Notes: a model not told the origin generated them from the letters alone. Numbered from the stretch's first letter, positions 7,628 to 16,959 are shown. The stretch is 41,233 bases of DNA from Clostridium sp. UBA4746 (GCA_002403785.1 DHIM01000018.1:34808-76040), one strand, 5' to 3'. Program-made: numbers and translations.

Positions 7628-9466
7628 CTACTCTTTTATTATATATGGCACTGTGAGAACTGCTACATTTCTATTTTTATACAGCATACTCTTTATAAAA
7701 TATCCTGTTTGATTATGAAGCATATTATGCCACCACTTAGTTATAACAAATTGTGATAATACAACTGTTACAGTTTCTCCATGCTTTGAAGCACGATCTT
7801 CAGATTCTATAAAATTAATTAATGGCCCCAATACGTCTCTATACGCGGAATGTTCTATTATTAATGGAATTCCAGGATCGTATTCTTTCCATTTTCTTTT
7901 TAACTTCTCAGTAACTTCTGGATCAATAGATACATGAAAGGCCACTACATTTTGCGATAAAGCTTTAGCACAATTTAATGACTTCAAAAATGATTTATTT
8001 AATGTACCTAAAAGTATTATTACATGTTGATCATTATTTGTTTTTACTCCAACATTAGGTCTTTCGTCATTAGATAATCTAATTTGTTCTACTACCTTGT
8101 TATAGTGATTTTTAATCTTTGACATAAAATAAACAAGTAAAGGTATTATGATAAAAACTATCCATGCTCCATGGAAAAACTTTGTTATACCTATTAATAT
8201 TACTGTAATGAAAGTAACAATAGCACCTAATCCATTTATAAATGCCTTATGCTTCCAACCAGGTGTTCTACTTCTTTCCCATTTTAAAAACATTCCAACC
8301 TGTGAAAGCGTAAAAGAAATAAATACACCAACAGCATATAGAGGTAAAAGTGAATGAGTATCACCTTTAAACACAATAATTAATATAGCAGCAGCTACCG
8401 CGAGTAGTATTATGCCATTTGAAAAACTTAGTCTCTTTCCTCTTTGTGAAAATTGTCTTGGGACGTATCCATCTTGTCCCATTAGAGAAAGCAATAAAGG
8501 TAGTCCTGCATATGCTGTATTCGCAGCCAATACTAAAATAATTGCAGTGGTAACTTGAATAATGTAAAACATAATGCCTTTTCCAAAAACTTGCTGAGAT
8601 ATTTGAGCTATCACTGTCATATGCGGAACAGGTACAGCGTGATAAATTGTTGATAGAAAAGATAACCCTACAAAAATAAAAAAGACTAAGAAGGCTAATA
8701 ATGCCAAAACAGCTTTTGCATTTTTTTGTGATGGTTCTTTAAAATTAGGAATACCATTACTTACGGCTTCAACACCTGTTAATGCAGTACAGCCTGACGC
8801 AAATGCCCTAAGAAATAGGAATAATGTAATGTCACCTGTTGCCTTTGGTATAGCATACAACGCTTCTGGTGAATATCCAAAAATATAATGTCTAACAATA
8901 CCAGTGACGATAAGTACGACGCAAGAAATTATAAATATATATGTTGGAACTCCAAAAATTTTAGATGATTCTCTCACTCCTCTTAAATTACCTACTGTTA
9001 TGATTAAGAGCATTGCGAGTGCTATAGCTACTTTATGCTGATACAATGCTGGCATAGCTGAAGTTATTGCAGCAGTTCCTGCACTTATGCTAACAGCAAC
9101 TGTCAGTATATAATCTACTGTAAGTGATGCTCCAGCAGTAAGTCCAGGAATTGTACCAAGATTATCCTTCGCAACTATATATGAGCCACCACCACATGGG
9201 TAACTATCAATAGTCTGCCTGTAGGAAAAAACAAGAAGAATTAATAATATAACAACGCACAAAGCGGCATAAAACATATATTTATATGCCATAAGACCTA
9301 TAACTCCAATTAATACATATAAAATTTCTTCCCCTGCATATGCAACTGAAGAAACGGCATCACTAGATAATATAGGTAGGCCCCAAAAAACATTTAATTT
9401 TTCTCCTTCTAATTCCTCTGTTTTTAGAGTTTTACCTATAAGCAGTTCTCTTATTTTCGAAAACAT
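7628..9466 (-). CDS. APC-superfamily permease, KimA (YdaO)-like potassium/amino acid transporter
   Basis: A 612-residue transporter with about twelve membrane helices (about 30-440) and a soluble C-terminal domain (about 460-612). Length and architecture match B. subtilis KimA/YdaO, a high-affinity potassium importer of the APC superfamily. Early motifs SSDAVSSVAYAGEE (about 34-47) and SYPCGGGSYIVAKDN (about 88-102) are typical of this subgroup. A promoter at 9510-9538 leaves an untranslated leader of only about 35 bases, so the c-di-AMP (ydaO) riboswitch that precedes the Bacillus gene is absent here. Control, if by c-di-AMP, would have to be at the protein level. An amino acid substrate remains possible. 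Confidence 0.82.
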   Translation of the reverse strand: MFSKIRELLIGKTLKTEELEGEKLNVFWGLPILSSDAVSSVAYAGEEILYVLIGVIGLMAYKYMFYAALCVVILLILLVFSYRQTIDSYPCGGGSYIVAKDNLGTIPGLTAGASLTVDYILTVAVSISAGTAAITSAMPALYQHKVAIALAMLLIITVGNLRGVRESSKIFGVPTYIFIISCVVLIVTGIVRHYIFGYSPEALYAIPKATGDITLFLFLRAFASGCTALTGVEAVSNGIPNFKEPSQKNAKAVLALLAFLVFFIFVGLSFLSTIYHAVPVPHMTVIAQISQQVFGKGIMFYIIQVTTAIILVLAANTAYAGLPLLLSLMGQDGYVPRQFSQRGKRLSFSNGIILLAVAAAILIIVFKGDTHSLLPLYAVGVFISFTLSQVGMFLKWERSRTPGWKHKAFINGLGAIVTFITVILIGITKFFHGAWIVFIIIPLLVYFMSKIKNHYNKVVEQIRLSNDERPNVGVKTNNDQHVIILLGTLNKSFLKSLNCAKALSQNVVAFHVSIDPEVTEKLKRKWKEYDPGIPLIIEHSAYRDVLGPLINFIESEDRASKHGETVTVVLSQFVITKWWHNMLHNQTGYFIKSMLYKNRNVAVLTVPYIIKE

Positions 9467-9509
9467 AATTCCACCTCCATAGTAGACTGTAACAATACAA
9501 TATTCATCT

Positions 9510-9538
9510 ATTATATAGCATTAATTTAAGAAGTTCAA
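9510..9538 (-). promoter_or_regulatory. SigmaA-type promoter for the KimA-like permease
   Basis: Read on the minus strand, TTGAAC (9538-9533) and TATAAT (9515-9510) are separated by exactly 17 bases, placing transcription start near 9503, about 35 bases before the ATG. The rest of the gap 9467-9840 is AT-rich, with no coding potential apart from the hairpin at 9744-9798. Confidence 0.65.
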
Positions 9539-9743
9539 TTTTAAGTTCATTCATTTTAGCTTAAATACAGTCAATTTTTTTATTATATGAGCAAAATTAC
9601 AGTATTACATCACTCATTTTCTTTTATGCTTACTATATGTACGTTTTAGAAGGTATTATGCTTGTTTATATAATTCTTGTTTCAGTTTATTTATTTTTAA
9701 AATAACCACAGTGTTCCCTCTATAATTAAATTCACAAGCTTAT

Positions 9744-9798
9744 AAATTATACAAGAAGCACCAGTAGATTAATTCCACTGGTGCTTCTTGTATAATTT
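9744..9798 (-). terminator. Long 22-bp hairpin after the MacAB-like operon
   Basis: Arms 9744-9765 and 9777-9798 are perfect reverse complements over 22 bases, with the core AAGAAGCACCAGT and an 11-base loop. It lies 43 bases downstream of the ATPase stop on the minus strand. The following T tract is weak (ATAATTTATAAG), so it may also stabilise the 3' end of the mRNA. Confidence 0.65.
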
Positions 9799-9840
9799 GG
9801 ATATTTTAAATATTAATATTTATAAAAGTTTTGTCTCTTA

Positions 9841-10539
9841 TTATAATACTATTCTATCTTTAACCTCTAAATCAGAAATTATTTTTCCATCTCTGAAACG
9901 AACTATTCTTTTAGTATGCTGAGCAATCTCAGGCTCATGGGTTACCATGACGACCGTTGCACCCTCACTGTTTAGTTTCTGAAATATTTTCATAATTTCA
10001 ACCGAAGATTTTGTATCTAAGTTACCTGTAGGCTCGTCTGCCATAATAACTGCAGGATTATTAACAATAGCTCTAGCAATTGCCGCTCTTTGTTTTTGTC
10101 CCCCAGATATCTCATTGGGTTTGTGTTTAACCCTATCGCTAAGTCCTACCTTTTCAAGTGCTTCTAGCGCTCTTTCACGTCTTTCTTTTGAATTATATCC
10201 TGAATATATCATTGGAAGTTCAACATTTTCAAGTATACTCATTCTAGGTAAAAGATGGAATGACTGAAATACAAAACCTATTTCTTTATTTCGTATATAT
10301 GCAAGCTCACTATCAGTGAGTCTTGAAACATCCTGGCTATTTAATAAATATTTACCAGAATCCATTCTATCAAGACAACCTAGAATATTCATAAATGTAG
10401 ATTTACCTGACCCCGAAGGTCCCATAATAGCAGTAAATTCATTCTTTTCAATTTTGAGTCCCACATTATCTAATGCTATGCAATTAATATCACCAGTTAT
10501 ATATTGTTTAACGATATCCTCTACTTCTATAACAACCAT
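9841..10539 (-). CDS. ABC transporter ATPase, MacB/LolD type
   Basis: A 232-residue ATPase of the MacB/LolD/FtsE-like class. Walker A is GPSGSGKST (about 40-48), the signature ISGGQKQR (about 144-151), Walker B VIMADEPTGNLD, and the switch His is in MVTHEPE. The ATG is preceded by GGGAGG at 8 bases. It is third in an operon after a membrane fusion protein and an FtsX-like permease (32-base gap), forming a mechanotransmission-type exporter of peptides, toxins or lipids. The hairpin at 9744-9798 closes the operon. The substrate cannot be read from sequence. Confidence 0.9.
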   Translation of the reverse strand: MVVIEVEDIVKQYITGDINCIALDNVGLKIEKNEFTAIMGPSGSGKSTFMNILGCLDRMDSGKYLLNSQDVSRLTDSELAYIRNKEIGFVFQSFHLLPRMSILENVELPMIYSGYNSKERRERALEALEKVGLSDRVKHKPNEISGGQKQRAAIARAIVNNPAVIMADEPTGNLDTKSSVEIMKIFQKLNSEGATVVMVTHEPEIAQHTKRIVRFRDGKIISDLEVKDRIVL

Positions 10540-10571
10540 GCTTATTTACCTCCCAATTTATAAAGTTCATT

Positions 10572-11741
10572 TTACTCATATCGCAAGGCATCAATTGGTC
10601 TTAATTTTGAAGCTTTATTTGCAGGGTAGAGTCCAAAAATAACTCCTACTCCAGCTGAGAATGCAAAGGCAACAATAACAATAACAGGTGATATTATTAC
10701 TGTTATATTTGCAAATCTTCCTAATAGATACGCACCTAAAAAGCTACCTAGAACCCCTACTATCCCTCCAACTCCTGAAATTACAAGTGATTCTATAAGA
10801 AATTGTAGCAGTATATCCCCTCTTTTAGCTCCAATAGATTTTCTTAGACCAATTTCTCCTGTTCTCTCTATCACTGATACAAGCATTATATTCATAATAC
10901 CTATTCCTCCAACAAGAAGGGAAATACCAGCAATTCCACCAAGCATAAGTGTCATACTATTAGAAGATGCAGTGGCCGTTGAAAGTAAATCACTTTGGTT
11001 AAATACTCTAAATAAATTACTGTTATTGTTAGATTTTCTAAGCATAAATACTTGAAGATTTGCCATGGCATCATCCACTGTATCTGCCGAGGTTGTTTCA
11101 ACATAAAATGTTCTTATGCTTTTGTTCTTTAGCAGTCTTTGAGCTGTAGTTATAGGAATAACAATTTTGTTATCATTTGATCCTGCACTACTGCTACCCT
11201 TTGATTGCAGTACACCTATTATTGTAAACTCATTTCCATTAACTAACATGGTTTTCCCTACCACATTTCTATTTGGGAATACAGCATCGATAACATCTAC
11301 CCCTACTACTGCAACTTTGTATCTATTGTCAATATCATTTTGATTAATAAATCTACCCGTCTCTGCACCTATTTGTTTTATTTCTTCATAATTAGGCGTG
11401 GTAGCTTCCACAGACGTTGTAGTATTCTTAACCCCAGCCTTTATAGTTACACTACCGTTAACTATCGGAGCAATCTCCTTAATCCCTGATTTTGTCTTCA
11501 ATGTAGCTATATCATCATTACTCACTGTTATTTCTCTTTTACCTGTTATACTTACCGTAATTAAATTGGTACCAAGTCCTTGAATCTGATCTGCAACTTC
11601 TTTTTTTGTTCCTTGTCCCATTCCAATTAATATTATTACAGAAAGTATGCCTATAATTATACCGAGCATTGTGAGGAATGAACGCATTTTATTTGCTACC
11701 ACAGAACCTAAAGCCATTTTAATTGCTTGAGTAAACTTCAT
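10572..11741 (-). CDS. MacB-type ABC transporter permease (FtsX domain)
   Basis: A 389-residue permease: one N-terminal membrane helix (about 18-40), a large extracytoplasmic MacB periplasmic-core-like domain (about 45-240), and three C-terminal helices in an FtsX domain (about 260-380) with the family motif ERTGEIGLRKSIGAKRGDIL. I chose the ATG at 11741 because AAGGAGG lies 8 bases upstream; the in-frame TTG at 11762 precedes that site. It works with the preceding membrane fusion protein and the following ATPase. In MacB-type systems this protein couples ATP hydrolysis in the cytoplasm to shape changes outside the membrane. Confidence 0.9.
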   Translation of the reverse strand: MKFTQAIKMALGSVVANKMRSFLTMLGIIIGILSVIILIGMGQGTKKEVADQIQGLGTNLITVSITGKREITVSNDDIATLKTKSGIKEIAPIVNGSVTIKAGVKNTTTSVEATTPNYEEIKQIGAETGRFINQNDIDNRYKVAVVGVDVIDAVFPNRNVVGKTMLVNGNEFTIIGVLQSKGSSSAGSNDNKIVIPITTAQRLLKNKSIRTFYVETTSADTVDDAMANLQVFMLRKSNNNSNLFRVFNQSDLLSTATASSNSMTLMLGGIAGISLLVGGIGIMNIMLVSVIERTGEIGLRKSIGAKRGDILLQFLIESLVISGVGGIVGVLGSFLGAYLLGRFANITVIISPVIVIVAFAFSAGVGVIFGLYPANKASKLRPIDALRYE

Positions 11742-11795
11742 TTTCATAACCTCCTTACTCAAAATTATTCACAATATTACCTTAGAGTTCCATAG

Positions 11796-13301
11796 TTAAT
11801 TTCCTGTATTTCCTCCACCGCCAGTTCTGCCACCATAGCCACCACTTAATCCACCAGCTCCACTTAATGCGTTTGTTGCCTTAGTACTACTAGTCGTAGT
11901 ACTCTTTATTATTGCAACTAACGCTGTATCACCCACGTTTACGCCACTTGTTATCTCTATATAATTTTCATTAGCAATCCCAACTTCAACTTTTTTTCTA
12001 GTTACACCAGTACTTGCTATCGAAGTTGTACCTCCACCACCACTACCTAAGCGCTGCGATCTATTACCAGTTGTATTACCATTCGAACTATATCCATTAT
12101 TGTTATATGAAGTACTTTTACTGTTTGTTTTACTTCCTGAAGTTTCAGAGGTTATAGATCTATTATCACCTGTACCCTGAACCGCTTCAATTGGTAGCAT
12201 AACTACGTTTTCCTTTGTTTGTACTGAAATTTTAGCATTTGTAGTCATTCCAGTTTTAACTCCATCAGCATTATCGATGGAAACTGCTACAGCATAAGTT
12301 GTAACTGAATTTGTTGTTTCACCTATTGAAGAAATTTTAATTACTTTACCCGTAAAAGTTTTTCCTGTTATTGCATCAATAGCAATAGTTGCCTTCTGCC
12401 CAACTTTAATCTTATCTATATCCAATTCATCAACATTAACTACTGTTTGCATCTGGGTCAAATCTATAATAGTTGCTACTGGTTTACCAGACTGAATATC
12501 ATCACCAGAATTAAAATTCAAGACTGCTACAGTTCCATTAACTGGAGACGGAAAATTATTATATCCTGCTTGTACTCTTGCATTGTTTAAAGTAGTTTGG
12601 TCTTGCTGAATATTAAAATTTTGAGAACTTATAGAATTGTTAATATCCACTGCATTTAATGTATATAAAGTATCACCTTTATTTACCACAGAACCTGCAG
12701 TAACGTAGACGCTTGAAACTGTGGAAGATGATCCACTTGAGCCATCAATATTTACTGGTATAACCGTGCCGTCACTTCCTGTATAACTTAAGACGATTGC
12801 ATGCCCTAACGCCTTGCCTACAACTGATGGATCATCCCCTGCAGCTATATTAACAGTTTTTACTGTTCCTCCTACTGGAGCTTTAACATGTAATGAATTT
12901 AAGCTTGTCTTAAGTTGGGCCAATTTCAAATTATCCTGATCAAGAGCATTTTTTGCCTTTTGAACACTTTGATCAGCATTTTGGTCAACTAGGTTCCCAA
13001 TTGATTGTCCACTTTTCACCAAATCACCAGATTTTACACTAAAAGAACCCATAGTACCATTGTTTTGTGCAACAATATCTTTGGATACTGTAGAACCAGC
13101 TGTACCACTTGCAGTAACAACAACTGCAAGATTGCCTTTAGTTGCCTTGAGCTTCATGTATTGTGTTTCCTTAACAGCGGGCTTCGTTATAGCAGAGTAT
13201 CCAAAGTACCCGCCGGTTAAAACTACAATGGCACCACATGTTATTATGAGCGACATCTTCCTAGATTTTTTCATCTCTTTTATCGCTTTCATCACTTTCA
13301 T
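11796..13301 (-). CDS. HlyD/MacA-type membrane fusion protein with Gly-rich tail
   Basis: A 501-residue efflux adaptor. Residues about 16-37 are an N-terminal membrane anchor after a Lys-rich cytoplasmic start. Next come a split lipoyl-like domain (about 60-265), a short hairpin region (NALDQDNLKLAQLKTSLNSL), a beta-barrel domain (about 275-370) and a membrane-proximal domain. Two inserts are odd: a Ser/Asn/Gly-rich loop around 380-425 and a C-terminal tail from about 480 of almost only Gly, Ser, Thr and Asn. The first ATG follows GGGGGAG by 9 bases. It leads the three-gene exporter operon, 54 bases before the permease. In Gram-positive MacAB-like systems the adaptor probably guides substrate at the outer face of the membrane. 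Confidence 0.88.
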   Translation of the reverse strand: MKVMKAIKEMKKSRKMSLIITCGAIVVLTGGYFGYSAITKPAVKETQYMKLKATKGNLAVVVTASGTAGSTVSKDIVAQNNGTMGSFSVKSGDLVKSGQSIGNLVDQNADQSVQKAKNALDQDNLKLAQLKTSLNSLHVKAPVGGTVKTVNIAAGDDPSVVGKALGHAIVLSYTGSDGTVIPVNIDGSSGSSSTVSSVYVTAGSVVNKGDTLYTLNAVDINNSISSQNFNIQQDQTTLNNARVQAGYNNFPSPVNGTVAVLNFNSGDDIQSGKPVATIIDLTQMQTVVNVDELDIDKIKVGQKATIAIDAITGKTFTGKVIKISSIGETTNSVTTYAVAVSIDNADGVKTGMTTNAKISVQTKENVVMLPIEAVQGTGDNRSITSETSGSKTNSKSTSYNNNGYSSNGNTTGNRSQRLGSGGGGTTSIASTGVTRKKVEVGIANENYIEITSGVNVGDTALVAIIKSTTTSSTKATNALSGAGGLSGGYGGRTGGGGNTGN

Positions 13302-13440
13302 TACTTTCTTCTCCCCCTACCAAATTGATATCCCAATCCATTATGTTGTATACTTATTTACTCATCCTAAATAAAACATTAAAAATTTATATAATTGATA
13401 CAAAAAATATAATAAAAAAATTAGGATTGTCTTTAAATTT

Positions 13441-13474
13441 ATTATAATAAGCTTATGTGTCTATTGTGTGTCAA
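13441..13474 (-). promoter_or_regulatory. Probable promoter of the MacAB-like operon
   Basis: On the minus strand a consensus TTGACA -35 (13474-13469) is followed after 18-19 bases by TTATTATAAT, which contains the -10. Transcription would start near 13440, leaving a leader of about 135 bases. Confidence 0.5.
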
Positions 13475-13507
13475 TTGATTGATTTATTGTTAATAAATAG
13501 AAATAAA

Positions 13508-13534
13508 AAAGGCCAGACTCTTCAGCCGACCTTT
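13508..13534 (-). terminator. Terminator of the FAD oxidoreductase gene
   Basis: On the minus strand AAAGGTCGG (13534-13526) pairs with CTGGCCTTT (13516-13508), with two G-U pairs, and is followed by a run of Ts. It lies 12 bases after the stop. Confidence 0.8.
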
Positions 13535-13546
13535 CCATTTTTTGAT

Positions 13547-14827
13547 CTATATAAATTTTTTATTAAATATGTTAGTTAAATTCAAATTCTCTACTTTTTT
13601 CTTAATTTCGTCTATATCTAAAGTATAAAGTCCTAATGCCTGCATCCTCTTAAAATACTCTGCTCCCGCAAAGGTGTACCTATTTTTTCTTCCTTCTCTA
13701 GATTGCATTTTTTCATTCGCATAGGCTATTATATCTCCAGAGGCTAGTGACCTTGGCAATACTAAAAGAGGCATTCCTAGATAGTTTTTTATTGCGTTAT
13801 GTCCTGCCAAAGCCCCTGTTATCATAGCCTCTGTGTGGCCTATAAATAGCCCTGCCTTCTCTCCAGCGCAGAACAAATTATCTAAATTAATAACCTTCAT
13901 ACTATCTTCTCTTGGAGCTATAGATACATATCTTATAGAGTTTCCTATTCCACCTGCATATGGGTCTACATATTTTGCATTTTCAAATCCTTCAATTTTT
14001 CTTAACTTTTCTAATGGATAATATGGAGTCATAAGCTTTACGTCACCTGTATCTATTAGAATTATATTTTCTGCAAACTCCTTTAATGCATACTGCTGAC
14101 ATACCTTTAGTTTAAGTTTATCTAAATTTATATCTTCTTCTGGGACTTTAACAACAAGCACTCCTGTTTCATCCAGTTGTTTTACAATATTTCCAGCTAA
14201 AGAACCCTTAGCCAGTTTACAAGATCCACTAAAGGCTCCATATACTCCTTCTTCTTCTCTTTCCCCTTTTAGGTCTTCAATGCCTGCTTTATTGCTTATG
14301 CTTACTCTTCCCCCAAAAGCTGGGCATCTCAAAATACACATTGCGCATCCATTTCCATATTTTAAACAGTTATTCATTGGCCCTGCTGAACCTGTAGTTT
14401 CTATAAATACATCAGCTTCAACATAACTCTTATCTGCTAGATATATTCCTTTTATTTTATTGCCTTCTTTCTTAACATCTACTACTCTTGTTATCATGTT
14501 TACTTCTATATCCATAGCTTTCAAATATCTTCCCACTGCTGGTTCAATCTTGTTTACATCGTAAAGCCAAGCATTTTTATGCCCCGGAAAATCAATGTTT
14601 TTATGTTTACTATTCTCATCTGTCAAATGTATAAAATCTCCTGCTCCTAATGCTATAATTTCTTCTGCAGCTGTGTTTCTTCCATTATTTCTCATTATAC
14701 CGCCTACATTACCAAGCCCTAAAAGCATATCTGTTTTTTCATATAATGCTACCGTAGCTCCTGCTTTTTTTGCTGTTATTGCTGCCGTGCAACCAGACCA
14801 TCCGCCACCAATTACTATAACCTTCAA
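13547..14827 (-). CDS. FAD-dependent oxidoreductase with four-cysteine motif
   Basis: A 426-residue FAD-dependent oxidoreductase of the GidA/succinate-dehydrogenase-like superfamily. It starts with the dinucleotide-binding motif VIVIGGGWSGCTAA and the following acidic strand end LYEK. A second FAD contact, LFCAGEKAGLFIGHTEAMITGALAG, is near residue 330. Between them is C154-x6-C161-x2-C164-x3-C168-Pro, which looks able to bind an iron-sulfur cluster. I prefer the TTG start at 14827 (MKVIVIGGG) because GGTGGAG is 6 bases upstream; the GTG at 14839 touches its own site. It stands alone between two terminators, so the context gives no substrate. Confidence 0.8.
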   Translation of the reverse strand: MKVIVIGGGWSGCTAAITAKKAGATVALYEKTDMLLGLGNVGGIMRNNGRNTAAEEIIALGAGDFIHLTDENSKHKNIDFPGHKNAWLYDVNKIEPAVGRYLKAMDIEVNMITRVVDVKKEGNKIKGIYLADKSYVEADVFIETTGSAGPMNNCLKYGNGCAMCILRCPAFGGRVSISNKAGIEDLKGEREEEGVYGAFSGSCKLAKGSLAGNIVKQLDETGVLVVKVPEEDINLDKLKLKVCQQYALKEFAENIILIDTGDVKLMTPYYPLEKLRKIEGFENAKYVDPYAGGIGNSIRYVSIAPREDSMKVINLDNLFCAGEKAGLFIGHTEAMITGALAGHNAIKNYLGMPLLVLPRSLASGDIIAYANEKMQSREGRKNRYTFAGAEYFKRMQALGLYTLDIDEIKKKVENLNLTNIFNKKFI

Positions 14828-14982
14828 AATATTCTCCACCCTTCCAATACATATTTGGGCTCTTACCCTATTCTTACACGTCTAATATTTTAGTCTTTAC
14901 TCACTTTAATTCTATTTCAATAATTATAGTATTATTACTCATATCAACATCTATTAATGAAATAGTATTATTTTTAAAACAT

Positions 14983-15030
14983 AAAACACCAGTCAATCTG
15001 CAGACTAATCTGCAATTCAACCGGTGTTTT
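14983..15030 (-). terminator. Long hairpin after the chemoreceptor gene
   Basis: Arms 14983-15003 and 15010-15030 are inverted repeats with a few mismatches (AAAACACC at the base, CTGCAG-like at the top), 49 bases after the chemoreceptor stop. T-rich sequence follows on the minus strand. The remainder of 14828-15079 is AT-rich with nothing else recognisable. Confidence 0.65.
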
Positions 15031-15079
15031 AATTTAAGACTATAATACATTGTAAAAACAATAAACAGCAATATTTATT

Positions 15080-16792
15080 TTATAGCTTAAATTTTTGAAC
15101 CATAACATTCAGTTTCTCTGCGAGTATGGCTTGATTTTGAGAAGCTTTTGATATTTCCTCAATTGCCATAACAGATTCATTAACGCTTGCGAGTATTTCC
15201 TCTGAACTAGCAACTGATTCCTCAGCTGTAGTTGATACATTTTCAATTGCTTTATTAATTTCTGATACAGTTTCATTTATTATATTCATTGAATCTCCAA
15301 TATTCGAAGATAGCTCATTAAATACCGTAGCATCATCACCATATTGCTTACTTGTGTCTATAAACGATTCATAATCAGGTTTAACTTTATTATCAATAAA
15401 GCTCAATATATCCTGAGTATTAATAGAAAGATTTTGGAATGCTTTTTCAACTCTCGAGGTTACCTCTTGAATCCTTTTTACTGTAGTTGCTGACGATTCA
15501 GCTAATTTTCTAACTTCATCAGCAACCACAGCAAAACCCTTACCTTGTTCTCCTGCTCTCGCTGCTTCAATAGCTGCATTAAGTGCAAGAAGATTTGTCT
15601 GACTTGCTATATTTCCTATTTCATCTGCCATTATCTTAACTTCACTGACAACCATACCTTCTGCAATTGCTTTTAATATTTTCTCTTGCTTCTCCAAATA
15701 TATTTTATCTGTGGCACTAAGGTTATTTTCAGCAGCTTTTCTAACTCCGGTCGCTTTTACTTCTATACCCTTTGCAATCTCAGTCCCCTTATTTGCACGT
15801 CCTGTAACATCGACCACATTCTCTGCAATACTTTCTGTGGTTGCATTTACTTCCTGTGTTGTGGCACTTAGCTGTTCTGCTCCGAGTGACACTTGTTTTA
15901 CTGATTCATTGACAATCTCCATTTTTGATGATATCTCCTGCGTTGTAGCAGATAGTTCTTCACTAGTAGCGCTAATATCAGCAGCACTTTCTGCTATTTC
16001 GACAATTAGCGTTTTTAAGTTTGTTATTGCTTTGTTTATTGATTTTGCTAAACTTCCAATTTCACTCTTATTATCAAGATCAACAGTTTTTGATAAATCA
16101 TTTTCTGAAAGTGCATCTGCTACGGTTACAACCTTTTTTATCTGTCTAGAAATTGTAATAGCAATTACTAAACCGAGTGCAATAGCAACCAATAATCCTA
16201 AAAAAGTTATTACTATAATTTGAACATATGCTTTATTATACGATGATTGACTATTATCATAATTATTTTTTGCGCTATCAACGTTAAATTTCACTATTTT
16301 TTCTAAATATGTTACCATATCCACTCTTAATTTAGAACCAGCAGGTAGAAATTCATTTGCTTTGGCATAGTTTCCTTCATCAACTTGTTTAAGTATTTCA
16401 TCCCTTGAAATAAAATAGTCTGTCATTTTTTTTTCAAATTCGGCAAATTGTTTCCTATCTAACTCAGTAGTTATGGTTTTCTTGTAATCTGCAATAAACA
16501 AATCATTTTTAGTTGTTAGGCTTATAATATCATCTTTGTATATTTTCAAATTTTTCTTATTTTTAGGGTCAATAATTAACAATACATCGCTTCTTATTTG
16601 AAGTAAATTTGCTTTAATATTAACAGAATCATTAACGCCTCTCGAACCATCATTATAAATTTTATTAATATTTTTGTTAATGTTATTCATGCTAAAAATG
16701 CCAATAATTCCAACAACACCTATAAACACTGCGACTAGAACAAATGCTGACACTAGTTTTTGAACCATTTTTAAGTTATTAAACCATTTCAT
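15080..16792 (-). CDS. Methyl-accepting chemotaxis protein
   Basis: A 570-residue chemoreceptor that signals through CheA/CheW to the flagellar motor. The order is membrane helix 1 (about 12-32), a four-helix-bundle sensor domain outside the cell (about 35-185), membrane helix 2 (about 190-212), HAMP (about 213-265), and the long cytoplasmic coiled-coil signalling domain. The near-invariant hairpin tip, IASQTNLLALNAAIEAARAG, is at about residues 396-415. The 4HB sensor class binds small metabolites, but the ligand cannot be deduced. A good site (GAGGAG) precedes the ATG. It is monocistronic. A fragment of an HD-GYP gene lies just upstream on the same strand. Confidence 0.93.
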   Translation of the reverse strand: MKWFNNLKMVQKLVSAFVLVAVFIGVVGIIGIFSMNNINKNINKIYNDGSRGVNDSVNIKANLLQIRSDVLLIIDPKNKKNLKIYKDDIISLTTKNDLFIADYKKTITTELDRKQFAEFEKKMTDYFISRDEILKQVDEGNYAKANEFLPAGSKLRVDMVTYLEKIVKFNVDSAKNNYDNSQSSYNKAYVQIIVITFLGLLVAIALGLVIAITISRQIKKVVTVADALSENDLSKTVDLDNKSEIGSLAKSINKAITNLKTLIVEIAESAADISATSEELSATTQEISSKMEIVNESVKQVSLGAEQLSATTQEVNATTESIAENVVDVTGRANKGTEIAKGIEVKATGVRKAAENNLSATDKIYLEKQEKILKAIAEGMVVSEVKIMADEIGNIASQTNLLALNAAIEAARAGEQGKGFAVVADEVRKLAESSATTVKRIQEVTSRVEKAFQNLSINTQDILSFIDNKVKPDYESFIDTSKQYGDDATVFNELSSNIGDSMNIINETVSEINKAIENVSTTAEESVASSEEILASVNESVMAIEEISKASQNQAILAEKLNVMVQKFKL

Positions 16793-16848
16793 TAATATTC
16801 ACTCCTCGTATCAAAATATCATTTTAATTTTTATAACATACCTAATAT

Positions 16849-16959
16849 TCATAATATATTAATTTCCTCTAATACTTTTTCAATAAATATACTTACCATA
16901 TCAGGATCAAATTGATTGCCTGCATTCTTTTGTAATTCTCTTATTACAACTTCACAACA
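16849..16959 (-). pseudogene. Remnant: C-terminal end of an HD-GYP domain gene
   Basis: On the minus strand, about 36 codons ending in TGA at 16851-16849 read ELQKNAGNQFDPDMVSIFIE, matching the conserved end of HD-GYP (c-di-GMP phosphodiesterase) domains, where a Gly-x-x-Phe-Asp-Pro motif precedes the last helix. Upstream there is an in-frame stop (TAA) within a few codons and no start codon or further HD-GYP sequence, so only the tail remains. It lies 56 bases before the chemoreceptor start. The rest of the 444-base gap (16793-17236) is AT-rich, with only the terminator at 17148-17177. Confidence 0.7.

Noticed and set aside
15711..16223. A 170-codon plus-strand open frame inside the chemoreceptor gene
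   Set aside because: It is antisense to a well-recognised coding sequence, has a Ser/Phe/Ile-rich composition typical of the complement of a coiled-coil gene, and has no ribosome binding site or known domain.
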